Origin: Mesorhizobium sp. M7A.F.Ca.US.006.01.1.1
Lineage (GTDB): Bacteria; Pseudomonadota; Alphaproteobacteria; Rhizobiales; Rhizobiaceae
Reading direction: 5' to 3'
Length of the DNA: 64,000 nt
NCBI RefSeq assembly: GCF_003997935.1
Contig: NZ_RZQL01000003.1
Location: 1-64,000 of the forward strand
In this document: piece by piece, positions 45,947 through 54,926 of the stretch
Layout: the number at the start of each line of letters is the position of its first letter
Numbering within the stretch: position 1 is the first letter of the stretch
The notes under the pieces: generated by a model
The model's input: the letters and a program-made list of their open reading frames with translations, nothing else
What the model was told of the DNA's origin: nothing
The model's database searches: none
Translations under genes and position numbers: made by a program

Positions 45947-48115
45947 TCAGCTCTGCTGCGCCTTCAGTTCCAGCCGCCGCGCGTGCAGCACCGGCTCGGT
46001 GTAGCCGTTGGGCTGGACGCGGCCCTTGAAAACCAGGTCGCAGGCGGCGAGGAAGGCTATCGACTTGTCAAAGTCGGCCGCCATCGGCTGGTAAAGCGGG
46101 TCGCCCTCGTTCTGGCGATCGACGATGTCAGCCATGCGCTTCATCGTCGCCATCACCTGGTCCTCGCTGCACACGCCGTGGTGCAGCCAGTTGGCGATGT
46201 GCTGTGAAGAAATACGCAGCGTGGCGCGGTCTTCCATCAGGCCGACATCGTTGATGTCAGGCACTTTCGAGCAGCCGACGCCCTGGTCGATCCAGCGCAC
46301 GACATAGCCAAGAATGCCCTGCGCGTTGTTGTCGAGTTCCTTCTGGATGTCCTCGGGCGACCAGTTCGGCCGCACCGCGACCGGCACCGACAGGATGTCG
46401 TCGAGCCTGGCCTTCGGCCGGTTCTTCAGCGCCGCCTGCACGGCGTGGACATCGACCTTGTGATAGTGCGTGGCATGCAGCGTCGCCGCCGTCGGCGACG
46501 GCACCCAGGCGGTGTTGGCGCCGGCCCTGGGGTGGGCGATCTTCTGTTCCAGCATGGCAGCCATCAGATCGGGCATTGCCCACATGCCCTTGCCGATCTG
46601 GGCGTGGCCAGCCAAGCCGCATTCGAGCCCGATGTCGACATTCCACGCCTCGTAGGCGGAAATCCAGGCGGCCTGCTTCATGTCGCCCTTGCGGATCATC
46701 GGGCCGGCTTCCATCGAGGTGTGGATCTCGTCGCCGGTGCGGTCGAGGAAGCCGGTGTTGATGAACACGACGCGCTCTTTTGCGACGCGGATCGCCTCCC
46801 TGAGGTTGACGGTGGTGCGCCGCTCCTCGTCCATGATGCCCATCTTGATGGTATTCTCGGTCATGCCGAGCAGCGCTTCGACGCGGTCGAAGATCTCGAC
46901 GGCGAAAGCGACTTCCTCCGGCCCATGCATCTTGGGTTTCACGACATACATCGAGCCGGCGCGGGAATTGGCGCGGCGGCCGTTCGGCCCTACATCGTGC
47001 AGCGCTATCAGCGCCGTCATCGCCGCGTCCAGTATGCCTTCCGGAACCTCATTGCCGTCGCGGTCAAGGATCGCCGGGTTGGTCATCAGGTGGCCGACAT
47101 TCCTGACCAGCATCAGCGAGCGGCCGGGCACGGTCAGCGTGCCGCCGGCGGGCGCGGTGTAGGAGCGGTCGGGATTGAGCTTGCGGACAAAGCTCTTGCC
47201 GCCCTTGGTGATCTCTTCCGCCAGGTCACCCTTCATCAGGCCGAGCCAGTTGCGGTAGACGACGACCTTGTCTGGCGCATCCACCGCCGCGACCGAATCC
47301 TCGCAGTCCTGGATGGTGGTCAGCGCCGATTCCAGGATGACATCGGCGATGCCAGCCGGATCGGTGCGGCCGATCTGGTTGTTGCGGTCGATCACGATCT
47401 CGATATGCAGGCCGTTGCGCACAAGCAGCACGGCATCGGGATTGGCGGCATCGCCGCGATAGCCGACGAATTGCCTGGGGTCGGCCAGCGTCGTCGAGCC
47501 GGCGCCGGCGCTCAGCCGCAAGGCACCTTGCGCCAGCGACAGACCATTGACGCCGGCCCATTTGCCTAGGGTGAGCGGGGCAGCCTCGTCGAGAAAGGTC
47601 TTCGTCCAGGCGACGACCTTGGCGCCGCGCGCCGGATTGAAGGCTTTGCCCTTTTCGGCGCCATCCGTTTCGGGGATGGCATCGGTGCCGTAGAGCGCAT
47701 CGTAGAGCGAACCCCAGCGCGCATTGGCGGCGTTGAGCGCATAGCGCGCATTCATCACCGGCACGACCAGCTGCGGGCCGGCAACGATTGCGATTTCCGG
47801 GTCGACATTGTCGGTCGACACGCTGAAGGCCGGGCCTTCGGGAACGAGGTAGCCGATCTCTTTCAGGAAGCCCTTGTAGGCCTCCATATCGACCGGCGCG
47901 CCATGCTCGCGATACCAGCCATCTATCTGTTCCTGGATGGCGTCACGCTTTGCCAGCAACGCCCGGTTCTTCGGCGCCAAATCATGGACGATGGCCGAAA
48001 AACCGTTCCAGAAGGCGTCCGCTTCGATCCTCGTGCCCGTCAGCGCTTCCCCGGCCACGAACTCATGCAGCTCGCGGGCAATCCGCAATCCGGCGATCTC
48101 GATGCGGTCGGTCAT
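45947..48115 (-). CDS. glcB: Malate synthase G
   Basis: This 722-residue enzyme condenses glyoxylate and acetyl-CoA to malate in the glyoxylate route. Normal G-isoform length and motifs: [13 protein letters not shown]-like early region, [55 protein letters not shown] (catalytic acid), [12 protein letters not shown] and the C-terminal [20 protein letters not shown]. It is transcribed alone; the 98 bases between it and the hydantoinase gene hold nothing obvious. Confidence 0.97.
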   Translation of the reverse strand: MTDRIEIAGLRIARELHEFVAGEALTGTRIEADAFWNGFSAIVHDLAPKNRALLAKRDAIQEQIDGWYREHGAPVDMEAYKGFLKEIGYLVPEGPAFSVSTDNVDPEIAIVAGPQLVVPVMNARYALNAANARWGSLYDALYGTDAIPETDGAEKGKAFNPARGAKVVAWTKTFLDEAAPLTLGKWAGVNGLSLAQGALRLSAGAGSTTLADPRQFVGYRGDAANPDAVLLVRNGLHIEIVIDRNNQIGRTDPAGIADVILESALTTIQDCEDSVAAVDAPDKVVVYRNWLGLMKGDLAEEITKGGKSFVRKLNPDRSYTAPAGGTLTVPGRSLMLVRNVGHLMTNPAILDRDGNEVPEGILDAAMTALIALHDVGPNGRRANSRAGSMYVVKPKMHGPEEVAFAVEIFDRVEALLGMTENTIKMGIMDEERRTTVNLREAIRVAKERVVFINTGFLDRTGDEIHTSMEAGPMIRKGDMKQAAWISAYEAWNVDIGLECGLAGHAQIGKGMWAMPDLMAAMLEQKIAHPRAGANTAWVPSPTAATLHATHYHKVDVHAVQAALKNRPKARLDDILSVPVAVRPNWSPEDIQKELDNNAQGILGYVVRWIDQGVGCSKVPDINDVGLMEDRATLRISSQHIANWLHHGVCSEDQVMATMKRMADIVDRQNEGDPLYQPMAADFDKSIAFLAACDLVFKGRVQPNGYTEPVLHARRLELKAQQS

Positions 48116-48213
48116 CAGGCTACTCCAGATGAAAGGCTTTGCGGGCCTTTGGCATGTCAGGTTTGCCGGGTCAATTCAGCTTAGGGTGAAGGGGGCGTAT
48201 TTCGCCACCCCGC

Positions 48214-50256
48214 TCAGACCGCAATGCGTGGCCTTCCCGAGGCCACGGCCACGACATGCGCCTCGATGAACATGCGCTGGGCTTCGACGGTCGAGACCCG
48301 GAATTCGGTGGCGACGTCGATCTCGGCGCTGTCGGTGCCGGCTTCCCTGGCGCGCTCCGCGACGATGGCGCGGACATCGGCCTCGGCCGCCGCGATCGCC
48401 GTCGCCTCGTCGAGGAAATCGCGTACGGTCTCGCCCGAGGCGAGACGAAACAGCCCTTCCATGGGCTGGCTGACCCGTGCCTCGGCCGAAACCCTGACCT
48501 GGCCGACGACGGCGCCGAGCGCGTTGGCGACATCGGTATCCTCCGGCACCACGCAGTCATTGCCGATCAGGTCGGCCAAGCCGGCATAGTGCAGCGGCGC
48601 CGAGGCGCCGAGGCCGATGACCGGGCGGTCGAGCGCAACGCTCAGGCGGGCAATGCCGGGATGCGCGTCGACCGCGCGCTGCACCAGGGCGTGCGCCACC
48701 GTCGACGCGCCATCGAGCCCGTCCTCGGCAAAGGCGGTTTCGAGGATATATTCGGCCGACCAACGCGTCAGCGTCACCAGCACCCGTTCCGAGATCGCTT
48801 CCGGCGAAGCGGCGATGTTCTGGCCACGGCCGTCACGCCTGCGGGCGAACAGTTCGGCGCCGAGGCGCGCGGCAACGGGATCCCAGTTCGCCTGCTTGCC
48901 GAGCACGTGGGCGGCGTCCGACGGGGTGAAGCCGGCGACATGCACCAGCCCGCGCGACACCAGCCGGTTCAGCGTCGCGTTCTGGGCGTTCGAGGTCAAA
49001 AGCCTGTCGACGGCGAGCGGCACGGCACCAATGGCCTCGTAAAGCCTGGCTTCGGCGCCGGTCAGGCCGGCGGCGAGCCGGTCGGGCACGCCGGTGCGGA
49101 CCGCGAAACGGCCGTCCATGCGTCCGGGATTGGGCGCGCGCAGCTGGCGCTCCAGCTCTGAAATCACCGCTACGCCATGCGCCATGCCGGCCAGCGCCAA
49201 CGGCACCAATCTGCGCGGCCCGAGCAGGATCCTGGGGTTGAGCGCGCCATCTTCCAGCGCCACTTCGGAATCGCCGCCGAGGCCGAAGGTGCGCATGGCG
49301 ACGGCCTCGACCATGGTGCGGAAGCCGCCGACGGTGGCGCCTTCCGGATCGAGCCTGGGACGGCCGCCGTCGAGCACGGCGACGTCAGTGGTGGTGCCGC
49401 CGATGTCGGACACCACAGCATTGTCGAGCCCGGTCATGTGGCGGGCGCCGACCAGGCTGGCGGCCGGGCCGGACAGGATGGTCTCGATCGGCCGCTGGCG
49501 GGCAAAGGCGGCCGACACCAATGCGCCATCACCGCGCACCACCATCAGCGGTGCCGCGATGTTGCGTGCCTCGAGAAAACCTTCGGTTGCCGCCACCAGC
49601 CGATCGATCATCGAGATCAGCCTGGCGTTGAGCAAAGTGGTCAGCGCCCGGCGCGGGCCGCCGAGCTTGGCCGACAGCTCGTGGCTCGATGTGACGGGCA
49701 GGCCTGTCTTTTCGCGGATCAGCTCGCGGGCAGCGATCTCATGCGCCGGATTGCGGGTGGCGAAATAGGCGCAGACGGCAAAGCCGGACACCGAGGCGCC
49801 GAGTTCCGGCAGCGCCGCTTCCAGTCCGGACAAATCGAGCTTGGCGGCATTGCCGTGCACATCGTGGCCGCCGGGGCAGAAAACCACCGGATCGGTGCCG
49901 AGCGCGGCCTTCAGCCCGTCGCGGGCGAGGTCGCCCTCGGAAAAGCCGATCATCACCAGCGCGACGCGGCCGCCCTGGCCCTCGACGAGCGCGTTGGTGG
50001 CAAGCGTCGTCGACATCGATACCAGCTTGATATCAGCCGAATCGGTTCCCGCTTTCTGCAGCACCGCGTCGACGGCGCCGGAAATGCCCACGGCAAGATC
50101 ATGCCTGGTGGTCAGCGCCTTGGCCTTGGCCAGCACCTTGCCCTTGTTCGGGCCTTCTTGCGGGCCTTCCGTTTCAGACCACAACACGGCATCGGTATAG
50201 GTGCCGCCGGTGTCGATCCCGAGGAACAGCGGCTTTGGCTTGGTCTTGACGGTCAT
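48214..50256 (-). CDS. Hydantoinase/oxoprolinase family protein (HyuA type)
   Basis: A 680-residue ASKHA-fold ATP-dependent amidase subunit. Motifs are LFLGIDTGGTYTDAVLW, VSMSTTLATNALVEGQGG, SSHELSAKLGGPRRALTTLLNARL, and SGPAASLVGARHMTGLDNAVVSDIGGTTTDVAVL. HyuA usually works with a HyuB partner in ATP-dependent hydrolysis of hydantoins or 5-oxoproline. No HyuB-like gene adjoins here, so it belongs to the solitary subgroup, or its partner is elsewhere. Substrate unknown. Confidence 0.85.
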   Translation of the reverse strand: MTVKTKPKPLFLGIDTGGTYTDAVLWSETEGPQEGPNKGKVLAKAKALTTRHDLAVGISGAVDAVLQKAGTDSADIKLVSMSTTLATNALVEGQGGRVALVMIGFSEGDLARDGLKAALGTDPVVFCPGGHDVHGNAAKLDLSGLEAALPELGASVSGFAVCAYFATRNPAHEIAARELIREKTGLPVTSSHELSAKLGGPRRALTTLLNARLISMIDRLVAATEGFLEARNIAAPLMVVRGDGALVSAAFARQRPIETILSGPAASLVGARHMTGLDNAVVSDIGGTTTDVAVLDGGRPRLDPEGATVGGFRTMVEAVAMRTFGLGGDSEVALEDGALNPRILLGPRRLVPLALAGMAHGVAVISELERQLRAPNPGRMDGRFAVRTGVPDRLAAGLTGAEARLYEAIGAVPLAVDRLLTSNAQNATLNRLVSRGLVHVAGFTPSDAAHVLGKQANWDPVAARLGAELFARRRDGRGQNIAASPEAISERVLVTLTRWSAEYILETAFAEDGLDGASTVAHALVQRAVDAHPGIARLSVALDRPVIGLGASAPLHYAGLADLIGNDCVVPEDTDVANALGAVVGQVRVSAEARVSQPMEGLFRLASGETVRDFLDEATAIAAAEADVRAIVAERAREAGTDSAEIDVATEFRVSTVEAQRMFIEAHVVAVASGRPRIAV

Positions 50257-50346
50257 TTTTTGGCGGCGGTCCGGGTGGCAATTTATTTGTCCCTGCCCTT
50301 AGCCGATACGGAGCGGACGATAAAGCCGCGAGCGCTGGGCCAGGTG

Positions 50347-50503
50347 TAATCTCCCCCCTTGAGGGGGAGATGGCCGGCAGGCCAGAGGGGGTCGCCGCGC
50401 GTGAAGCGCTGACCTCATCTTCGCCCTTGCATGGCGTCGCGTCAGGATGTGCCGACCCCCTCTGTCGCCTTCGGCGACATCTCCCCCTCGAGGGGGGAGA
50501 TTA
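50347..50503. repeat. Palindromic intergenic repeat related to that at 4003-4199
   Basis: The ends are inverted copies: TAATCTCCCCCCTTGAGGGG...GAGATG on the left, and CATCTCCCCCTCGAGGGG...AGATTA on the right. Inner inverted pieces are GAGGGGGTCG and CGACCCCCTC. The element fills most of the gap between the hydantoinase and CDGSH genes and ends six bases before the CDGSH stop codon, where its outer hairpin could serve as the transcript end. Confidence 0.75.
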
Positions 50504-50508
50504 TCCGC

Positions 50509-51135
50509 TCAACCCACAAACCCCACCTTCTTGTGCGTGCCATCGCAGAACGGCTTGTTGGCGGAATGGCCGCAGCGGCAGAGGAAGGCGCGCTGCGTAC
50601 GGTCGACCGTATGGCCTGTTCCGGTGACGATCTCGAGATTGCCCTCAAGCTTGAGCGGGCCATTGGTGGTCGGCGTCACTTTCAGCGGACCGTTCCTCGC
50701 TTCGAGCGCCGGCGTGTCCTTCAGCGGCGGCTCGCCGGTGGCGGCAAAACCTGACTTGTTGTGGCTGCCGTCGCAGAACGGCTTGTTTTCCGAAGCGCCG
50801 CAGCGGCAGAGCGTGGCACGATAAGAAGTCTCGCCGTCGAGCACGATCTCGGCGTGTACCGCCAGCGGGCCGTTTTCCCGCAGCCGCACGGTGTTGACCA
50901 CCGGTGATTGCTCCTGCGGCCCGCCATCCTTCCTGACATAGGTGATGGCGCCCGAGGGGCAACTTTCGGTGATGGCGACGATCTTCTCGACGCTGGCCGC
51001 CTCGGGATGGATCCATTGGCCCGGCGCGTTGGGCACGAAGACATGCGGATCGCCGAGCACGCAGTTGCGCGAATGAATGCAGCGCCTGCCGGAAAACCCG
51101 ACGTCGATCTTGTCGCTTTCGACCATGCCGGCCAT
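50509..51135 (-). CDS. Iron-sulfur protein with Fer4_19-type domain and two CDGSH domains
   Basis: This 208-residue protein begins with a small cluster-binding domain of the Fer4_19 type (GRRCIHSRNCVLG, SCPSGAITYV). Two CDGSH modules follow: CRCGASENKPFCDGSH near residue 130, and CRCGHSANKPFCDGTH near the C terminus. Each CDGSH module binds a 2Fe-2S cluster with three Cys and one His. Such proteins are thought to act in redox or iron homeostasis. It starts without a strong ribosome site and stands alone. Confidence 0.9.
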   Translation of the reverse strand: MAGMVESDKIDVGFSGRRCIHSRNCVLGDPHVFVPNAPGQWIHPEAASVEKIVAITESCPSGAITYVRKDGGPQEQSPVVNTVRLRENGPLAVHAEIVLDGETSYRATLCRCGASENKPFCDGSHNKSGFAATGEPPLKDTPALEARNGPLKVTPTTNGPLKLEGNLEIVTGTGHTVDRTQRAFLCRCGHSANKPFCDGTHKKVGFVG

Positions 51136-51249
51136 AGCTGGGCTCCTTTTGCCTGAAGCACGTCGCGTCTGAACAGTTCGAGGCGGCGCGCGCTGGGTAT
51201 TTGCACAGGCTATGGCTCCGGCCCGAAGACCGTCAAGCTGGCAAACCGG

Positions 51250-51621
51250 TCAGGGGACCAGTTCGATCTCCTCGGTCTCGCCGCCGTTGCAGGTGTAGCA
51301 GCAATCCTCGCATTTTTCCGTGTTGCCGGGACCGACGCCCCAATAGGTGCCCTCATCGCCATCGACCCAGGCGCCGTAGCAGATCGATTCGCCCGCGTTG
51401 CAGGATATCGGGAGTTGCCTGGTCTCGCCGTCGTCGAGGACGTAGTCCTTGTCCTCGCCTGGCCAGACATAGTCGCGATCCTGGCTGTAGAGCTCGACGC
51501 GCATGGCGTTGGGGTGGCTGTTCTTGATGGCGAAGGTGACATCGTCGGCTTGCGCCGCCGACGCGACCAGCATGACGAAGGACAGCGCGGCCAGCATGCG
51601 GCGCGCATAGGCATGAAACAT
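51250..51621 (-). CDS. Small secreted Cys-rich protein, paralog A
   Basis: The precursor has 123 residues with signal peptide MLAALSFVMLVASAAQA before DDVTFAIKN. The mature part contains the shared core CNAGESICYGAWVDG, then GPGNTEKCEDCCYTCNGGE, six or seven Cys in the last 45 residues, and ends in IELVP. I do not recognise a named family. The next gene upstream encodes a paralog with the same layout. The start ATG has GGGGG upstream; longer frames are open but would bury the signal. Likely periplasmic or extracellular, possibly disulfide-bonded or metal-binding. Confidence 0.8.
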   Translation of the reverse strand: MFHAYARRMLAALSFVMLVASAAQADDVTFAIKNSHPNAMRVELYSQDRDYVWPGEDKDYVLDDGETRQLPISCNAGESICYGAWVDGDEGTYWGVGPGNTEKCEDCCYTCNGGETEEIELVP

Positions 51622-51745
51622 GATAACCCCCGAATAAGCGGCCCACCCGGCCGCGGGGCGACCATTGCATGCAGCGCTGAATCGCGGAAGTGGACCGGAT
51701 GAGCCGATCCCTGACTTAATTTGGGTCCAACGAAACTTCCGCGCT

Positions 51746-52123
51746 CTACGGCACCAGATCGATCGTCTCGGTGGAATGTTCCACGCAGATGAAGCAGCAG
51801 GTGTCGCAGGGCTGGTCATTGTCCGGCCCGACGCCGGCCGAGAGGCTGTCATTGCCGTCGGCCCAGGCGCCATAGCAGATATGTTCGCCCTGATTGCAGG
51901 AGAACGGCACGGATTTCTGCGACCCGGGGGCGATCAGGAACACCTTGTCATTGCCCGGCCAGACCGTCTCACGGTCGCGGCTGAACAGCTCGACCGCGAC
52001 AGATTCCTTGCGCAGGTTCTTGACGAAGAAGGCCATGTCGGCGGCCTGCGCCGAGGCGGTGAAGACCAGCGCCGCCAGTGCAACCATACGAAACAGCGTC
52101 ACGGCCTGGATCTCCCGAATCAT
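51746..52123 (-). CDS. Small secreted Cys-rich protein, paralog B
   Basis: The precursor has 125 residues with signal FRMVALAALVFTASAQA before ADMAFFVKN. The core matches paralog A: VAVELFSRDRETVWPG, CNQGEHICYGAWADGN, GVGPDNDQPCDTCCFIC, ending IDLVP. The two genes are 124 bases apart in the same orientation and clearly arose by tandem duplication, with strong divergence outside the Cys core. Its start is 28 bases downstream of the PLP-decarboxylase stop, so it may be the tail of that transcript. Function unknown. Confidence 0.8.
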   Translation of the reverse strand: MIREIQAVTLFRMVALAALVFTASAQAADMAFFVKNLRKESVAVELFSRDRETVWPGNDKVFLIAPGSQKSVPFSCNQGEHICYGAWADGNDSLSAGVGPDNDQPCDTCCFICVEHSTETIDLVP

Positions 52124-52151
52124 CGCGGCAGAATCGCATGCCTGCCCGTAA

Positions 52152-53639
52152 CTAGGAAGGCGCGGAACGCTGCGTCGCGATCTCATGCCCCAGCCGCACC
52201 GTTTCACGCACCAGCAGGTCGAGATCCTCGCGCCGTGTGCGATGATTGGTGATCGCCACGCGCAACCAGTGCTCGCCATGCACCGTGGTGTCCGAAAGGG
52301 CCGCAATGCCCTGTTCCTGCAGCCGCAGCATGATCTCCGTATTGAGCGCCTTCAGAGCCTCGCCTGTCAGATCGGGCTGATAGCGGAAGCAGACGATGTT
52401 GACGGTCGGCGGTGCCGCCAGTTGCAACCGGGGCGCGGCCTCGATCAAGCCGGCAAGATAGGCGGCCTGGGCAATGTTCTGGTCGATCAGGCGGCCGAAT
52501 TTTTCGACGCCATGCTCCTTCAGCGCCATCCACACCTTCAGCGCGCGAAAACCGCGCGACGTCTGCAGGCCGTAGTCGTGCAGCCATTCGCCGGAAGCGA
52601 GGCCGCGCGGCGTCGATTCCAGATATTCCGGCGTCACAGCAAAGGTCCCGCGATGCGCGGCGGCATCCCTGACCAGGGCGCAGCCGACCTCGAACGGTGC
52701 GTGCAGCCATTTGTGGGGATCGAGCGCGACCGAATCGGCCCGTTCGATGCCGGAGACGCGATGGGCATTTTCAGGCGCAATGGCGATCAGCGCGCCGATG
52801 CAGCCGTCAACATGGAACCAGAGGCCTTCCTCATGTGCCAGCTTCGCAAGCGCCTGCAAATCGTCGATCGCCCCGGTGTTGACGGTGCCGGCCGTACCGA
52901 TGACGCAGGCCGGCTTTAACCCTGCCGCGCGGTCCTCAGTGATCGCCGCACGCAAGGCAGCGATATCGATGCGCAGCCCGCTATCGGTCGGGATGCGGCG
53001 CAGTGCCCGGTTGCCGAGGCCAAGTGCCTCCATCGCCTTGCGGTGGCAGGAGTGGATCTGCTCCGAGCCGTAGAAGCGCAGCGGCTTTTCGATGGCGGCG
53101 ACACCGTGCTCGCGCACGTCGATGCCGGCCTTGACGTTGCGCGCCACGCTCAGCCCTATAATGTTGGCCATCGAGCCGCCGCTGACCAGCGTGCCGCCGG
53201 CAGAAGCGGGAAAGCCCAGCATCTGCTTGCACCAGTTCACCACCTGGCTGTCCATCAGCCCGGCGGCGTGGTTGCCGCCGCCGAGGTTCGAGCCCTGGAT
53301 AGCCGCCAGGAAGTCGCCGAGCGCGCCGGTGAAGTTGCTCGACCCCATATACCAGGACCAGAAGCGCGGATGGATGTTGCCCATCGGATAGGACATCACC
53401 GTGCGCGACACCTCGGCATAGACAGCATCCAGCGGCGCCGGCGAGCGCGGCAGGGGTGCGGCGAAGGCCTCTCTCACATTGGCCGGCATCTCCCGCCAGA
53501 CCGGGCGGTCGCGCACATCGCGGAGATAATCGACCGCATCGTCGATGACCCGGTGCGACAGGGCCTGCACATCGGCCCAGTCCAAGGGATCGAGCGTTTC
53601 CTCGTCCACCAGGCCGAGGTTTCCTTGCACGGCGTCCAT
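52152..53639 (-). CDS. Group II PLP-dependent decarboxylase (aromatic-L-amino-acid decarboxylase-like)
   Basis: A 495-residue enzyme with ATG after GGGAGA. Motifs are NIHPRFWSWYMGSSN, LVSGGSMANIIGLSVARN, YGSEQIHSCHRKAMEALGLG, VIGTAGTVNTGAIDD, LWFHVDGCIGA, and the PLP Lys in VALDPHKWLHAPFEVG. Group II members decarboxylate Trp, Tyr, Dopa, Glu or diaminobutyrate; the aromatic type is the closest impression. It lies 13 bases after the cysK-like gene and is probably co-transcribed with it. Confidence 0.9.
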   Translation of the reverse strand: MDAVQGNLGLVDEETLDPLDWADVQALSHRVIDDAVDYLRDVRDRPVWREMPANVREAFAAPLPRSPAPLDAVYAEVSRTVMSYPMGNIHPRFWSWYMGSSNFTGALGDFLAAIQGSNLGGGNHAAGLMDSQVVNWCKQMLGFPASAGGTLVSGGSMANIIGLSVARNVKAGIDVREHGVAAIEKPLRFYGSEQIHSCHRKAMEALGLGNRALRRIPTDSGLRIDIAALRAAITEDRAAGLKPACVIGTAGTVNTGAIDDLQALAKLAHEEGLWFHVDGCIGALIAIAPENAHRVSGIERADSVALDPHKWLHAPFEVGCALVRDAAAHRGTFAVTPEYLESTPRGLASGEWLHDYGLQTSRGFRALKVWMALKEHGVEKFGRLIDQNIAQAAYLAGLIEAAPRLQLAAPPTVNIVCFRYQPDLTGEALKALNTEIMLRLQEQGIAALSDTTVHGEHWLRVAITNHRTRREDLDLLVRETVRLGHEIATQRSAPS

Positions 53640-53652
53640 ACCAGATCTCCCG

Positions 53653-54740
53653 TCAAGCCGCCGGAAACTGGCAGCCGGGCGTCGAGCGCGACAGGGCCGT
53701 CTCGTCGGCATCCATCTCGGCCTCGATGCCGTCGAACAGCGGCGTCGACATGTAGCGCTCGCCGGTGTCTGGCAGCATGCACAGGATCACCGCGCCGGCC
53801 GGCGCCTTCTCCGCGACCTGCCGTGCCACGGCGAAGGTGGCGCCGCCGGAAATGCCGGTGAAGATGCCCTCTTTGCGCGCCAATTCCCTCGCCCATTTGA
53901 TGCCCTCGGGCCCGGCGATCGGGATCACCTCGTCATAGAGGCTGGTGTCGATCGCCTCCTGCAGCACGTTGGGGATGAAATCCGGCGTCCAGCCCTGGAT
54001 CGGGTGCGGCTCGAAGGCTGGATGGCTGGCGGCGGGGGCACCATCGGCGCCGCGCTGCTGGACCTTGCCGCTGCCGATGAGCTGCGCGTTGGCCGGCTCG
54101 GAGAGCACGATACGGGTTTCCGGCCGCTCGCGGCGCAGCACGCGCGCCACGCCCACCACCGTGCCGCCGGTGCCATAGCCGGTGACGAAGCAATCGAGCC
54201 GCGAGCCGGCGAAATCATTGACGATCTCGCGCGCCGTCGTTGCTTCGTGGATGGCGGCGTTGGCGCCGTCTCGAACTGGCGGGCAAGGAACCAGCCATTG
54301 GCCTCGGCCAGTTCCACCGCCTTCTTGTACATGCCGAAACCTTTTTCGGCGCGCGGCGTCAGCACCACCTTGGCGCCCAGCATGCGCATCAGCTTGCGGC
54401 GCTCGACCGAAAAACTGTCGGCCATGGTGACGACCAGCGGATAGCCCTTTTGCGCGCAGACCATGGCGAGGCCAATGCCGGTGTTGCCGCTGGTCGCCTC
54501 GACCACCGTCTGGCCCGGCTTCAGCGCACCGCTGCGCTCGCCCTCCTCGATGATGTTAAGCGCCAACCGGTCCTTCACCGAGGCGCCGGGATTGAAATAC
54601 TCGGCCTTGACATAAATCGACGCGTGGGACGGTCCGAGATTGTTGATGCGAACCACCGGCGTGTCGCCGACGGTGTCGAGAATGCTGTCGAACAGGCGGC
54701 CGCGCCCGGCCGTGGTTCTGATCTTCTGCTGCTGCAACAT
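53653..54740 (-). pseudogene. cysK: Cysteine synthase-like gene interrupted by a one-base frameshift
   Basis: The N-terminal half reads normally: FNPGASVKDRLALNIIEEGE with the PLP Lys, VEATSGNTGIGLAMVCAQKG, and so on up to WFLARQFE. It then leaves frame near 54267-54269. The rest continues in another frame as AIHEATTAREIVNDFAG, TGYGTGGTVVGVARVLRRE, GISGGATFAVA and a C terminus at 53653. One missing base restores a complete cysteine synthase/cystathionine beta-synthase-type protein of about 361 residues. Every motif on both sides is intact and there is no other decay, so this is either a very recent mutation or a sequencing error. The intact enzyme would make cysteine from O-acetylserine and sulfide. 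The C-terminal tail exceeds the usual length by about 40 residues. Confidence 0.8.
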
Positions 54741-54926
54741 TTTTGGTCCTCCTCGAGTGTCTTCACAGGCCGGTTACAAACCGGCGGGTTGGGCGGCGAG
54801 GTTTGGTGACCTTGCCGCGCTAGGACTGAGATGCCGCATAGCGGCAATGACGGTATCCGGCGCTTAAATCCGCTGCCGGATGCGCCGTGTCGTGTTTGGT
54901 GATACAGGAGAGGCCGACAGGCCAGC

